From Candolleomyces eurysporus (Eukaryota; Basidiomycota; Agaricomycetes; Agaricales; Psathyrellaceae): a DNA stretch of 64,000 bases. Position numbers and translations under genes: made by a program. Every line of letters begins with the position of its first letter. Position 1 is the stretch's first letter. Of the stretch, positions 1 to 11,767 are shown in pieces. Location: positions 186,001-250,000 of the forward strand of contig JANBPK010000809.1 of the NCBI GenBank assembly GCA_027579435.1, in the 5' to 3' direction. The notes beneath the pieces are model-generated. The model searched no databases, was not told where the DNA came from, and saw only the letters and a program-made list of their open reading frames with translations.

Positions 1-2980
1 GACTGCAATCCAAGAAAAGAGGGAAGGTACTTACAGCCATCAGCAGTTGAAGGCCTCTTCGAATTCTTTGGCCTTGGTTTGGCACTTGGCCGTGGTTTAG
101 CCTCCAGACTGTGCTGTCTCTCCACTCCATTCCGATTGACGCTGTCAACCGGGGTAAGGGTGTCGAGTTGAGAGTCGAGAGGAGACAAGGGAGGTGGTAG
201 TCCGGCTCCATCCTTGTTTGCCACTCCCAACTTTTGCTCTCGTAGCTTCCTCTCCAGGTAAAGACTTTCGCCCAGAGCTGCCAATTTCGCGCTGAGGGGA
301 GTTGGTCCTGAGGTCGCCGTGCCAGGAGATAATTCCTGCCCGCTCGCCAGCTCGAGGATATCTTGACGAGTCCGCTCCACAAGGGCTTCCGCTTGGGCAT
401 GAGAAGAAATCAAACCGAGATCGATGTCGAGAGGGGAATGTGCTCGACGCTCATTCAAGGTGCTGTAATTCGAGGGGGTTTGAACTTTGATCGGTGGTGG
501 GAGAGGGTACTGGTCTTTCTGTCGCTTGAACTCATGGTCCTGTACGGTTTCCTCGTACCTGTCTTCCTCTTCTAATACCTGGCCAGTGCTTGGCAGGGGA
601 AGGTTGTTGTCTATCAAAGGAGTAAGGACCGCGACACTGGTACCGCTGCCGACTGTCGAACCGCTTGTGCTATACTGTGGGACGTTGGCGCTGTCTGCCG
701 TACTCGTGCTGCTCAACGAATCACCTCTTCCTCGACGATCAGAATCGGGTACGGAAAGCTGGTTATCAGGGGGGAAGTCGGTGTTGTCCATAAATGGAAT
801 ACTCGCTGAGAGTGGTGGGATGGTGTCACTGTTGGTCTGCTCTCCATCAAATATTGGGGAGAGTGACGTCTGGGACGAGCTTTCGAACGACATCCCTCGT
901 CGCCGCAATAGTGACGCTGACGGCGGGTGTAGCTCCTCTCCACCTTCATCTATCACAGGGGCCAGCCGAGAAGTGGGAAGCTGCTGACCATAATCTTGTT
1001 CTTCATCTTCTTCGTCAAAGACTCGAGGAGAGGGTTGAGGCCGTCCGGAGTTGATCGAGGGGGAGCGATCTCTGGAAGCGCTTTGGGCAGAAATGGCTTC
1101 GATTCGATTCCGAAGGGAACTTGAGCTTGCCGTAGGTTGTAGTCGAGCGTGAATGCTAGCTGGACTACCAGAGAGACTTGGCGCTCTGTGATCAAACCTT
1201 ATCGCCCTCGATGGAGTTGAAGAAGAAGATTGTCCAGAGGAACCTGTGCGATGGTGACCTCTCAAGATTCCAGGTCGAAGCGGCGTCTTTCCGCCCTCTT
1301 CGGTGAGACCCAAGGAAGAGAAATGATCAGATGAATCATTTGGGTGAAACGTTTCGACGTCGACGACACCACTTGCATTGGAGCCTGAGCGTGACCGTAG
1401 GACGTCGTCGTGGGAGCGCAGAACGGAGGGTCGAGTGAGGGAGCCATAGGTTGGCGAAAAATCGTCGCTCATATCGGTAGCAGAGATCGCACTTGTGTTA
1501 GTTGCATTGGATCTTGAGCGGTCGCGGCCATGTTGTGCCAGAGCATTGTGCAAGTCGACGGCAGAATGTACTGGAAATCGAGCGGGAGAAGGCGGGGCAC
1601 TGTTATCGAGATCTAGGAAGGATGCTGATGATGGAGGCTGAAGCTGTTTGACTTGAGGTGTGATCTTACAGCATTTAAGCGAGGCGTCACTGGGGGCATG
1701 GTTTCGCCGCTTTGAGGGAGTTTGGTCACTGGGGCTGGCGTCGACGGAAGACGCATGCGGCCGGCCTTTGGATGACGGGGTTGAGGAGAGCGGTAGAGTG
1801 GTCGTGGAAGCAGAAGCCGGGGTGGGAGCGGAGTGTGTGGTACTCTGGGATTCAGATGTTTCCCCTTGTGAGCCTTTCTTGAACAGCAGGGATATCTTGT
1901 TTGTAAGTTTCCTGCCGGACCCACCACGTCCGAATGGTAGGTAGACTTCTTGTTCTTGGGAGCGATCCGCGCCGTTTCCGGCTGATCGTGGGCGGCGCTG
2001 TATGGGAGATGGTGTTTGAGGTTTCCGGCGAGCGGTTTCGGGTGGCGGTGGGGGATGGATTTGGGGAAGAGAAGGTCGACGTGATTGGCTGAGCCCGGAA
2101 CTGCCATTTGCGTCAGGGTTGAATGAATACTGCCCAAAGGTCTTGAGTGGGGACGCTGGAGGGGATACCGAGGAGAGTGTGGGATTCAGGCGCCGGTCAG
2201 ACTGACTGGCGGAGGCCTTGAGAATGTTGAGCGCAGTGTCAGAACGCTTGACAAGCAATCTTCGCCGAAAGGAAGGGGATTCTGGTTCCATAGAATGTTC
2301 ATGGCTTACGTTGGTTGATGAGGCCGCACCAGCGCCATCCCCCAGTAGCTCCTCCCTCTCCCTAAGATCACGATCCTTATTAATCACCCATTCTCGTAGG
2401 ACTTGGGCGCATTCCATCCAGTTGTTGTCTCGAGCAAGCATTTCTGGAGTGACGCCGTATTTGTCTGCTCTGTCGGCATGGGCTCCGTGGAGGAGGAGCA
2501 GGGTAACGACTTCGGTGTTGCCATTGGCAGCAGCAAAATGGAGTGGAGTTGAGCCAGAGGTGCCGACGATGGGGGCTGATGCATCGCGATTCTTGTCGTT
2601 GAAATAGCGCCTGGGCAGGCTGAACGAGAGCGCAAAAAGGGTGAACAATGAATAACAATGTATATCATGTCAAGGACAACGTACCGAGGAGCGTTAACAT
2701 CAGCGCCGTGTTCAATCAGGAGCTTGACAACCTGGATATGTCCGCCGGCACAGGCTGCATGGAGAGGGAGGACGCCGTCGAGGACGGAATTGATAGGCTG
2801 GCCATGATCGAGGGCGTATTCGACGAGGCCAAGGTTGCCCGAGGCGGCAGCTTCATGGAGGCCCAGCTTGGGGACTGGAAGGGGTCAGCGGGGGCCGTGT
2901 AGCGAGACAAGGGACGCACACTCGGTAATGACATTGTACTTGGCCTCTGCCTTGCTGTAGGGGGTCCGCAGAGGAACGGG
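1..2980 (-). CDS. Ankyrin-repeat protein with long Ser/Pro-rich tail (3' end beyond the left edge)
   Basis: Exons 2980-2920, 2875-2685 and 2610 to about 37, where a donor (GTAAGTACC) shows the gene continues past the edge. The start reads MPVPLRTPYSKAEAKYNVIT. Ankyrin repeats follow, visible as KLGLHEAAASGNLGLVEYAL, PLHAACAGGHIQVVKLLIEH and TPLHFAAANGNTEVVTLLLL, which suggests a protein-binding scaffold. The rest, more than 600 residues, is low-complexity Ser/Pro/Arg-rich sequence with no catalytic motif. The first donor (GTGCGT) is placed so that ITEF-PKLGLHEAA reads in frame. The family is common and uncharacterised in basidiomycetes, and no specific function can be assigned. Confidence 0.82.
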
Positions 2981-3280
2981 CATAGCGACGAGGGGGCCAG
3001 CCAGCGACGGGGAGCGGACGGGCCTTTTGTGTGGGGTAGCCTCCGCTTATAAGGACATTTGGCGTCGTGGGTGTTGTGAGTAAAGTCGCGATCACCCAAC
3101 TCATTCCTTTTCTGGCTCTCTAAACCTCTACCCGTTTTGCTTCCACAGGCACACGGCCAGAAACATTTGATCATTCGGAATGGAGACCGTGTTCGCATCC
3201 CATCCCTTATCACATAGTCTATATAGTTATTTCCATTCACGAATGAAAGCGCAAATTTTTCCCCACATCGCGTCCCTGTC

Positions 3281-5798
3281 TCATAGCGATGGCCCGTTCG
3301 ACAAGCGAGACGGCTTCGGAGGCGTCTCGTACCGCAACGTGTACCCCACAGAACCCTCGCCGTATACAAAGTCCTCATCCCTCTGCGACATGCTTCCGGT
3401 CAACCAACTCAGATCACCGTCAGTGTTGGGAGCCACTTCAAAGAGGCTTTCGTCGTCCAGCGGACGCCCCGAGAAGTGCTGCTCTCGTAAAGGCTGCAAG
3501 ACGTTGATTGCCATGTTTGCAATACTCCCCTCCTTCCCTGCTTCGTGTTTCGCAGTTTCACTCAGAACCTCCAAAGTCCGATCGAAGGCTTCCATGGCCC
3601 CGAGAACGGTCTCCTGCCCGGTGATTCTCTCCTTCGTAGCCAGCAGAGCGACGCACGCCTCAAAGAGGGAGAAGCATCCATGAAATAGCCACCCGCTCGC
3701 CAGGTAAGCGTAATGGAGCTTCTGGCGCTCCTTGAACTGCTCGACGAGGCCGTCATGGAAGTCGCACTGGTACTTGATCAACTCCAAGGCGACGCTGATG
3801 CACAGCTCCCTGCACCGACCCAGATCGCGAGGAATCTGTGCCGCCCGATGCTGCCCCGTCGTCGATGCGATGAGCAGCTTCAGTCGCCCCACCAAATACC
3901 ATGTGTTCAGAATGTACCGCTGTCGTGCCAGGATGGAAATTTCTGTGTCCTGATACCCTCGTAAGCAGGTGATCTCTTGGCTTTCCTGGTACTCGTTGGG
4001 AACTGAGCCCCTCCATGCCTCCAGCTTCTCGTCCATTACGATGAATTCCCTACAGGGAGGATAGGAAACGTTGTAGCACTAAGACACCTTCGTTAATATC
4101 GATCGAGACAAAGACTGTCAGGTAATCAAGTCAGACTTACATTGTCTATCACGTCCCCCAGCAGGGTCGCGAGCTCAATTATGATTCGCTGGTTGAACCC
4201 AAACAAGTCTAAACTCCCATCTTCGTTGGTCGAAGAAGGCAATTCGACATCGTACATCTCCCGTCGAATCATATGCGGCCGTCCAAGCATGTAGGAAAGG
4301 AACCTATGGGACCCGAAAGGTTGAGTTAACGTTATGAATCTCGGAAGGGAGAACCACAAGATGAGCTCACCTATCGGCTATGAACAACGACCACCACGCC
4401 CTCATTCTGAGCATCTTCTCCTCTCGGGACATCACCTGCCAGAGCCTCCAATCGGGATCTCGATGCAAACCGACGGCTTGGGCGTTTCTGATGCCGTTCC
4501 CCACCAGTTTCCAAGCTTCACTCACGCGGCCCCGCTCCGATAGGAAGTTGGCGAGGATTGGAATGGCGAGGCATCCCAGGACGGTGCCATCTGCGGGTGA
4601 CACCATCGTAGACGTTCTTGGCGTGTTCAAATAGTCGTCCTCCGCAATTCGACGCGAGATCATCGCACACATAAAATAGTCGTCACAGGAATGGATCGGT
4701 ATTGAAACACCCAGCTGATCATCCCGAGGGGCGACAGCGAGAATAGAAAAGACGAGCATGAGGAAGTGGGCGTTAATTTCCGAGGCGTGGCCTGGGGACA
4801 TCTGGATTTTGGACCACATTTGCTTGGTCGCACGGGTGAACCATGGCTCTGGAATCCCGTATCGCCAGTTAAGGTTGAAGAAGTAGGATTCCACCAGTGC
4901 ATCAAAGGCAGCTGTCTGAGGGAGTTTCAAGACCAACTGTTGCACGGTATGTGAGGCGTAAGGGATGAATGAGAATCGTTCGGTATCGCCACGGCCCTCG
5001 AAGATGGGGTCGGTGGACTTGGCGTATAAGAACCGTGGCGAGGAGCGGTTGGTGATCTATCGTAAACTCGACGGTTAGACCTTCTCGGCGAAATCCATGG
5101 GTTCGAATTGCTCACCGAATGCAAGGCACAAATAAGACTTCCACGACCTATGAACTCTCCGTGTTGAGCGAGGCAAACGTGGGCGATGGTAGAGCTGCTT
5201 TCGTAGAGAACAGTTGAAAGGGGACGCGATATTGTGGAGGCCAGGTCCATTTCGGCGTAAGATAAATTGATGGGGACCGTCACTGGCGGCAATGAGTTTG
5301 AANGGGGGGGCCTCGAGAGAGACCTCCCTCGAAAGGGGGTCGTCAAAGGATGACCATTCGGGTGCTGGAGATTTCCCAGACTTAGGAAGAGACAAGGATC
5401 GAAGGCTTGACGAGGATGATGCTGAAGTGATGCGAACAGGCGTCCCTCTTTGTTCGGCGAGGGTCTGTTCCAAAGTAGCAATTCGGTCCTGCAGCTCCTT
5501 GACGATAGCGTCATGCTGAGCAATCCCATCCATATACCGTATCGCTGTTTCCGGGGGCCTGGAAGGAGCAGGGCGTGCCATAGGGACAGTCTCCCATCTG
5601 CAGAGATGGGCTACGCCTCTCGATATACATAGTCCACAGGGGTGATTCCTGTCGCATTTCTGGAAGGAAATACATGGTCAGCCAAGCAGGAGTAGGGATT
5701 TCTGGGCTCACCTGTCGGCGCTTCGTGCATTCTACGCAGCTGAGCCTCAACCTTTTCCTAGTCTTCTTGACCTTAGCTCCTTGGTTTGAGTTGCTCAT
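3281..5798 (-). CDS. Zn2Cys6 transcription factor with fungal-specific regulatory domain
   Basis: Exons about 5798-5712, 5660-5119, 5057-4370, 4305-4139 and 4078-3281. The zinc cluster C-x2-C-x6-C-x5-C-x2-C-x8-C reads CVECTKRRQ then KCDRNHPCGLC and is split by an intron after the Gln. A short coiled coil (HDAIVKELQDRIATLEQTLA) follows, as usual for dimeric members. The fungal-specific (MHR) domain runs from about FDALVESYFFNLNWRYGIPE through RMRAWWSLFIADR to the end. It is a nuclear DNA-binding regulator with unknown targets. The N at 5303 breaks the frame; deleting it gives LEAPPSNSLPPV and restores one protein. The start is the first ATG before the Lys/Arg-rich stretch that precedes the cluster. 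Confidence 0.88.
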
Positions 5799-6140
5799 TT
5801 CGGCTTGCCAGAGAGCCTGTGAGGGAAAAAAACGAATTGAATAACACAAGCTGCTAGGTATAAGCTGGGAGCAAGACACGTCGAGCATCCATCCTGGTGT
5901 GCCTTTTAGCAGAAGGCGTTTGATGGCTAAGCTTGTCTAGGCAAGCGCTTCGATTAGCTTCGACTTGGTAAGCCATGGTAAGCCTCAAGGGAGGTATTCG
6001 CCCGAGCCGATGCCCGAGGCGTGGACTAGTCAGGACAACATATGAGCGATGGTATAAATACGGATATTCGTCTTTCCCAATTCATCATCAAATTCAGGCC
6101 CTCCATCAACTTGACAATGATGGCACTGAGTCTAAGAAAT
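5799..6140. other. Intergenic spacer between the Zn2Cys6 gene and LEU5
   Basis: About 340 bases upstream of the Zn2Cys6 gene and downstream of LEU5. I see no RNA gene, long repeat or convincing ORF. There are several short similar AAGC/GCTT-containing words around 5920-5985. Confidence 0.5.
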
Positions 6141-7315
6141 CTATACATTGAACAGCCGTTTACATCCCTGCCATACAGTAAAGCTAACTGCAGTCATAGG
6201 TACAACTTTCAGGTAGCCGAGCCCTAACCCAACGTAAAAGCCTCTCCATCCTGAGGTGTGCCAGATGGCACTAACCGTTTCCCCCCACCGCAGCCACCGG
6301 TCGGGACGCGTAATACCACCCACTTGCATTCTTCGCCGTATCACCTCGAAGGGGTAGGATGCTGTTTGAGCGACGACCCCGGACACGGCACCTATGGCCA
6401 AATCGGCAAGAGGAGTAGGAGGCCTGTGGCCAGCCTTGTTGGGTGGTAGAAAACGAGATCTGAGGTACTCCCAGCTGAGAAAAGATACGCCTGCATAGGG
6501 TACCATTCCAGCGACAGTGACCGTAAAGCCCCGGTAGAGTTTGAGGATGGGTAGGCGATTGAAGTAGCTTGATGGAGGGAGACTCAATGCTCCCTCCGTG
6601 TACATTTGTCGTGCGGTTCCAAGGAATGTCGGATTCACCGAGTTTCCATTATACGCTCTGGTTTCAAAGGCCATTCGGACGCGAATCACATCCAGAGGAT
6701 ATGTAAAGAATACAGAGGTGACGCCTGCAATGGGATGAGATGATTTCCAGAGCTCAGAGGACCTGGGGCTCACCAGCGATAGAACCGGCCATAAACCTCT
6801 TCAGATTTGTCTGCTCCGCTCGTGTGGGCATGAAAGTCTTGAAACCGACAGCAAGATGAGATACAGCACAGATAATCGACCACTTTCCACTCACATAGCG
6901 AATTTGGTCATAGGCCATGAACTTGATGGCGGCATACGGGAAGATTCGCAGTAATGTGGCGGAATGTCCTCGAAAGAGCCCTTGCACCCCATTTTCATGG
7001 TATATTTCCCTTCCAGCTTTCCATGCTCCTATCCATGTTCCTGCAAGAAGTTCAGTCAAACAGTCTTATCGCTATTCTCTGAAACGGACCTGCGTATTTC
7101 TGAAAGTCGGGGTTGGATGCCTGGAAAAGAATCTTCACTCGGTCGAGAGGTGCAACAACAGTCTTGGCCTAAAAGGAGTCCTTGAGCGACAAGCCATCGA
7201 ATAGGAGTTGGAATCGACCTACAACACAGCCCGCTATCCCTCCAGCTATTCCAGAGCGAATGATAGAGTTAAGCGATTGCTTGTCTGGAGGCGCAGAGGC
7301 GGCATTTGGACTCAT
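6141..7315 (-). CDS. LEU5: Mitochondrial carrier, coenzyme A transporter type
   Basis: Solute-carrier protein of the inner mitochondrial membrane, closest in motif to yeast Leu5 / human SLC25A42, which are known to bring coenzyme A into the matrix. All three carrier repeats are present with their signatures: [23 protein letters not shown] and [12 protein letters not shown]. Exon 1 begins [20 protein letters not shown] and ends at [10 protein letters not shown]; the next exon reads [20 protein letters not shown]. The third exon group has [21 protein letters not shown] short stretch ([12 protein letters not shown]) before LKLYRGF may be an unspliced or lineage-specific insert. The last exon ends [10 protein letters not shown]. 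It is divergent from HOP2, with 300 bases between the two ATGs. Confidence 0.9.
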
Positions 7316-7615
7316 GTGCGGAACCTGTGGTTCATGCAAGGGACTAGGGGCACAGAGTCAGTAGATGGAACAGGGTAGACAACGAGAAGAACGCACTGAG
7401 TAGCCCAACTGTACGCCGTCGTCACCGCTCCAACACAACCTTATGTCTCTTGCGCAGAATTTCTCCCGGTTACGATTACCGGCAGCGGATCTTGCTGTAC
7501 CGCGCCCCGGCTCTTCCGCCTTTTTACTAATGCCATCGATCACGTGATCGGCGCCAAAAACGCGTCGCGACGGAATCGGTGCTCTCAGGCTCCTGAACTA
7601 TAGCACTCGTCGACT
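7316..7615. promoter_or_regulatory. Shared divergent promoter LEU5 / HOP2
   Basis: About 300 bases between the two start codons, on opposite strands, so both promoters must lie here. It includes GATCACGTGATC at 7538-7549, a palindrome with a CACGTG E-box core, a class bound by bHLH factors. No clear TATA box. Confidence 0.5.
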
Positions 7616-8655
7616 ATGGCCTCAAAGGCGAAAGCGGATGCGAAAATCCCCGTCCTAAAGGGTCAAGAAGGTAGGTTCACTCAATCTGACCTGCCGAATG
7701 GTATCTTAGTCGAACAAGCTGAGTCCAAGGTCCTGGAGTACCTGAAAGCGGTGAATATATGCGTTCGCATACGCGTTTCAAGGAACAAATTTGAGCCCTT
7801 TATAGATGAACCGGCCATATGGCGCTGTAGACGTTGCTGCAAACCTCAAAGGTGCAGTACCTAAAGCGACCGTCCAGAAAATTCTTGTCGCATTGGCCGA
7901 AAAGGGCGAACTCGTCCAGAAGACCTACGGCATGTCTAGAGGACTTTGCTTGCTGAGCGGACCCAGTTTATGCCGAATTTTTCACAGGAAAGACCACCTT
8001 TTTTGTGGCAAATCAGTCAAGCCTGGAAGTCATTCCTCCTGAGAAGCTTTCTTCGCTGGAGGCCGAGCTGAAAGCCATCGAAGAAGAGAACAGTGTGCTC
8101 TCTGTCGATGCGAAAGGGCTCTCTTCAGGTTCATTCCAGCTTCCTGTGCCCGTTTCCTTTCTTGACGAAGTTTTTCTTCTCTTAAAAGAGCTTGCCAAAG
8201 TCAAATCGACACCAACAGACGACGAGCTTGGTATACAGATCACCAATTTGGAACAAGAAGTCGACTCCTTATCGAATTCATAAAGTCTTCTTCTCTGACC
8301 TCCGGCTTTACCCAGATATCTCAAGTAGAATTGCGTCTGCAGCCGTTGAGAACTGGAGTGCCACCTATATCCGCTGAAGACTTGCAAAAGCTCCAGTCGG
8401 AGTGGGAGAAGTGGAAGATGGAATGGTGTCGTCGCAGAAAGGTTTTTTCAAGGTGGGTTCCTAGCTGTGGCACAGCGCTTGAGATCTGAGAGCTTGCTAT
8501 GCAGCTTGTGGAGTCTGGCCACGGATGCTTTGCCTCCACAAGACTCGGAGAGTTTGGGAGAGGATCTCGGTATCGAGAAGGATACGCCCGAGCACGAGGC
8601 TTTGGAACGTGGACCGCTGTGTGCAGCGAAAACTCTGAAAAGGAAGAGACCCTGA
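7616..8655 (+). CDS. HOP2: Homologous-pairing protein HOP2 (TBPIP/PSMC3IP family)
   Basis: Meiotic recombination factor; with Mnd1 it stimulates Dmc1/Rad51 strand invasion. After splicing, the winged-helix N-terminus reads ESKVLEYLKAMNRPYGAVDV then LKGAVPKATVQKILVALAEK and LVQKTYGKTTFFVANQSS. A coiled-coil middle follows (LSSLEAELKAIEEENSVLSV, LGIQITNLEQEISQVELRLQ). The family C-terminus is clear: LWSLATDALPPQDSESLGED then LGIEKDTPEH. Six exons are inferred. One intron (7930-7987) has a GC donor (GCATGT), and another (8260-8315) has an unusual GTCGAC donor but a strong acceptor. Without the latter the frame stops at 8281. Confidence 0.9.
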
Positions 8656-8921
8656 TAATAGCTAGGATGAATATGACCGTTCACGTTCCCTCTTCCGAAG
8701 AGCAAGCAACTTGGTGAGGACCCCTGATGCCTGCTATTGTTTTTATCCTGTCTCCGCCTGGGTGATGTCATCGAATGCTGTTNCCCCCGATTTGGACGAA
8801 TAAACAGAGCCAAACTCGGCGGGGCTGTTCAGCTGCACTGACGTCCAAGGAAACCTGTACACCAGTTCGTCGCATAAAGGCCATCTACCTCTCCTCATCC
8901 TAGGAGCCGCCCTACTCACTA

Positions 8922-9986
8922 ATGGCCTCCCAGTCTCCCGTGCGGTGCCCTGCTACTCTGTCGTCCCCTCGTCGCTGACGCTGACCTCCCCTGCTGCGCA
9001 GATCAAACGAAAGCTGGTCATTGTTGGCGATGGCATGTCATGCCCGACAAATCTTGCTCTCCAGTCTTGCTTATTTGCTCTCTCAAACAGGTGCCTGCGG
9101 AAAGACCTCATTGCTATGCTCCTTTGCGTTAGGCGAATTCCCAAAGGAATATGTGCGTCTGCCTCTACATCGCTCCGCTCCAATTTACTCACCGACGCAC
9201 CCATGTAGCAACCGAGTGTGTTCATAATCTCTTGTTGAGCTGCGCTTAAGCAGGAACTTACGCCCCTTCAAGCCGTTTTTGATAACTATGTCGCTGAAAT
9301 CCGCCTGGACGAGAAGCCGGTGCACTTGGCTCTCTGGGATACTGCGTACGCCCCTTCCATCCTCATCCACGGTCCTTGCTAACTCCACGTCAGTGGCCAG
9401 GAGGAATACGAGGTACGGAGGTTTAGGTAATGCTTCTCTAGTTGCCCCTTCCGCTCAACCGATTTCACAGGGTTTACGACCAATGTCATATTCTAAGTCC
9501 CATGTCATCCTTATTGCCTTTGCGATTGATACGCCAGACTCTCTAGAAAATGTGACTACGAAGGTATATCTCTTTTCTTCTCTGCTGCGTTTATCCTTAC
9601 TGAACATCTTGCTACAGTGGATTGACGAAGTAAGGGCTATTTGTGGACCAATTATTCCCGTTATTCTCGTCGGCTGCAAAGTCGATCTGCGGCCCGAGAA
9701 CCTGGAGCACAATCCCGACGCTGCTAGTAAATGGGTAACCAAAGAACAAGGCGAACGCGTGGCAGCGGCCATTGGGGCCAGAGCGTACAAAGAATGCTCG
9801 GCCTTGCGGGTCGAGGGTGTAGACGAGGTCTTCGAAGCAGCCACAAGGGCTAGCATGCTCATGCGAGATGGTGTTCCTGCACATGGTCCCTCTGATGATA
9901 ACAGACATCATCGGAGAAGAAGCAGCGGCAGGGTCGCCTCGGAACAGGACGACGGTAAAGGATGGGGCTGTTGCGTTGTTTTTTGA
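8922..9986 (+). CDS. Rho-family small GTPase (Rho2-like)
   Basis: Membrane-anchored switch controlling actin and cell-wall growth. Spliced start: MASQSPIKRKLVIVGDG then ACGKTSLLCSF (P-loop). The effector loop is EYQPTVFDNYVAE, switch II is ALWDTAGQEEYEGLRPMSYS, the specificity motif is VGCKVDLRPEN (TKVD in most Rhos, CKVD here) and ECSAL is the G5 motif. The tail RHHRRRSSGR then KGWGCCVVF ends in a CAAX box (CVVF), predicting prenylation. Introns are dense: a GC-AG intron inside the P-loop (9033-9090) and a 7-base exon (9209-9215) supplying Gln-Pro of the effector loop. MSYSKSHVILIAFAIDTPDS resembles the fungal Rho2 subgroup; the subgroup assignment is an inference. Confidence 0.88.
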
Positions 9987-11767
9987 TTGTGAGGGCGTTG
10001 CCCATGTGTGTGTAACGATTCTACTACCTTTCCATGTTCCGTTGAACGTGCTTTCTCTGTTGTTATTAATCTCGGACATTGGAGACCTTGCATCCATATA
10101 TCACTAGCCATACAATTAGATTTTGTTGCCCTCAACCTCTCATCCGCCCACCTCTAATCTGAACCCCAGATTCAGCAGCCTCATCGCAGATTCTTGCTAT
10201 GTGATCCACCCCGCACTCTCATCTCAAAACGGTGCTTGCAGGCGCCCGCTGGGTACCGCCACTAGGTACGCTCTCATTTCATCCAACAAACGTTCTAGAC
10301 CTGACAATGATTCTCATTCACCCCAGGATGACCGATACACTACAACATAAGCACAGTTCATGGGAAGGCTCAGATAACGAGGCTGTAAGCTGCTTGACAG
10401 TCCTCCTGGTTCCATCAAAGATCGTCCCCTTTCTTGGTTCTCTGGACCTCGTCATCCTGAGTCACCATTGATTATGTTCAAATGGCATCCGAGTCGGCAA
10501 TGGGCTCACGAACCTTTTAATTGGGAAACTTCGCCCCTAGCCTAGTATGCACCCCGATTCTTTGTCCCCCACGCGTCGTCAGCCTAAAATACCGTTTACT
10601 AGCCGTTTTCAAGGGTCGCGAACCTTTGGAAACTTCACCTTCATGTCCCCATCGTTTGGCGGTATCATCGACCTAATTAATGCATTACTTGTTACAATCA
10701 CACTGAACTAGCTGTGACAAAAGACAAAGTCCGACTTGCCTTGGCAGCTCCAACCCTTACCTCAACGTCGTCCGGCTGCAAGATCCAGGTGAGTGATACT
10801 GTAAATGTCTTTACGACAATACCAACCTTTGCTGCAGCCTCATGAATCGGGTTGCTACTGCCCCATTTTCCAATGTACATCAATGTCGCTGGCCTATTAA
10901 TGTGCGGGTGAGCGATATTATAACTGTCTTCTGACCCCTCGTTGATGAAACCAACCTTTGCTGCAGCTTCATGAGCCGGAGCGTAGGTACACCATTCCAA
11001 AGTTGAACAACGTTGTCTGCCTCGTCTTCGGCCTCGAGTAGACGTATGAGCTCGCACTAGAAGCGAAGTTACCCTTGCGGATGCTTGGCGCGGCGGTCGC
11101 TCCCAGAGCGAGATTGAGTGTTGAAATCGTCGAATGCTCGATGTGGTTACTGAGTCCCACTTCAGCCGCCATCGAGCTTTTATACTCCAAGCTTAATTTC
11201 GATTTTCTTTGAGTTGCTCTCTACCAGCGACTCGTAAGATCGACCATTCCTTTCGAACTTGCTCTCTTCCATGGATTTGCTTTGGCGAGCCTCGCCCTGC
11301 AACGCCACCACAGGTTCTGTGGCGACTGTCCTATTGGTCGTAATGGAACCTGCGAAGCTGCTCAGAGCACAGTTTGAGATCTGCAACGATCAGATTCTCC
11401 TTATGATTGGGAGCGACTTCTAACTCGTCGATATCGGCTGAGGAGGGAGCCTGGTCCCATCTACGCATGCTTCTTTGAAAGAACGTCGGCCAAAGCTGAC
11501 CTCCGGATCTTCCTGAGCCTTCGTTTCTTCGAGGGATCCTACTTTCGAACACATGACGCTGCCAGGAACCCGCTCACCTTATTTCGGGGTTGGGCTTTGG
11601 GCACTGGCAGCAGCAAGAACACGAATCGTCTCAAGTTCGGTTCCGTGTCATTAACATGGGGCGAGAACCTGGTCGATTAATTAATGGAAAGTCTACTTCG
11701 TGAGTCCCCCTACCCCTAATCTCGACCATTTCTAAACTCTTCACGACAGACCAAACAGTGCACTCTA
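9987..11767. other. Long gene-poor spacer with possible decayed coding repeats
   Basis: About 1.8 kb without a gene I can support. ORFs on the minus strand (10698-11190 and 11180-11552) have no recognisable domain. An imperfect repeat of about 120 bases, encoding HEAAAKVG on the minus strand, lies at 10790-10980 and is listed separately. The rest shows no tRNA, transposon ends or long inverted repeats. Confidence 0.5.
10790..11030 (-). repeat. Imperfect tandem repeat, unit about 120 bases
   Basis: ACCAACCTTTGCTGCAGC followed by C/T and TCATGA occurs at about 10832 and again at about 10952. Both copies are preceded by a related segment (GTGAGTGATACTGTAAATG versus GTGAGCGATATTATAACTG). Flanking similarity continues on both sides (CCATTCCAAAGTTG versus CCATTTTCCAATGT). 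On the minus strand each unit reads ..HEAAAKVG.. but frames do not join cleanly across units. It could be the remains of a repeat-containing gene. Confidence 0.55.
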
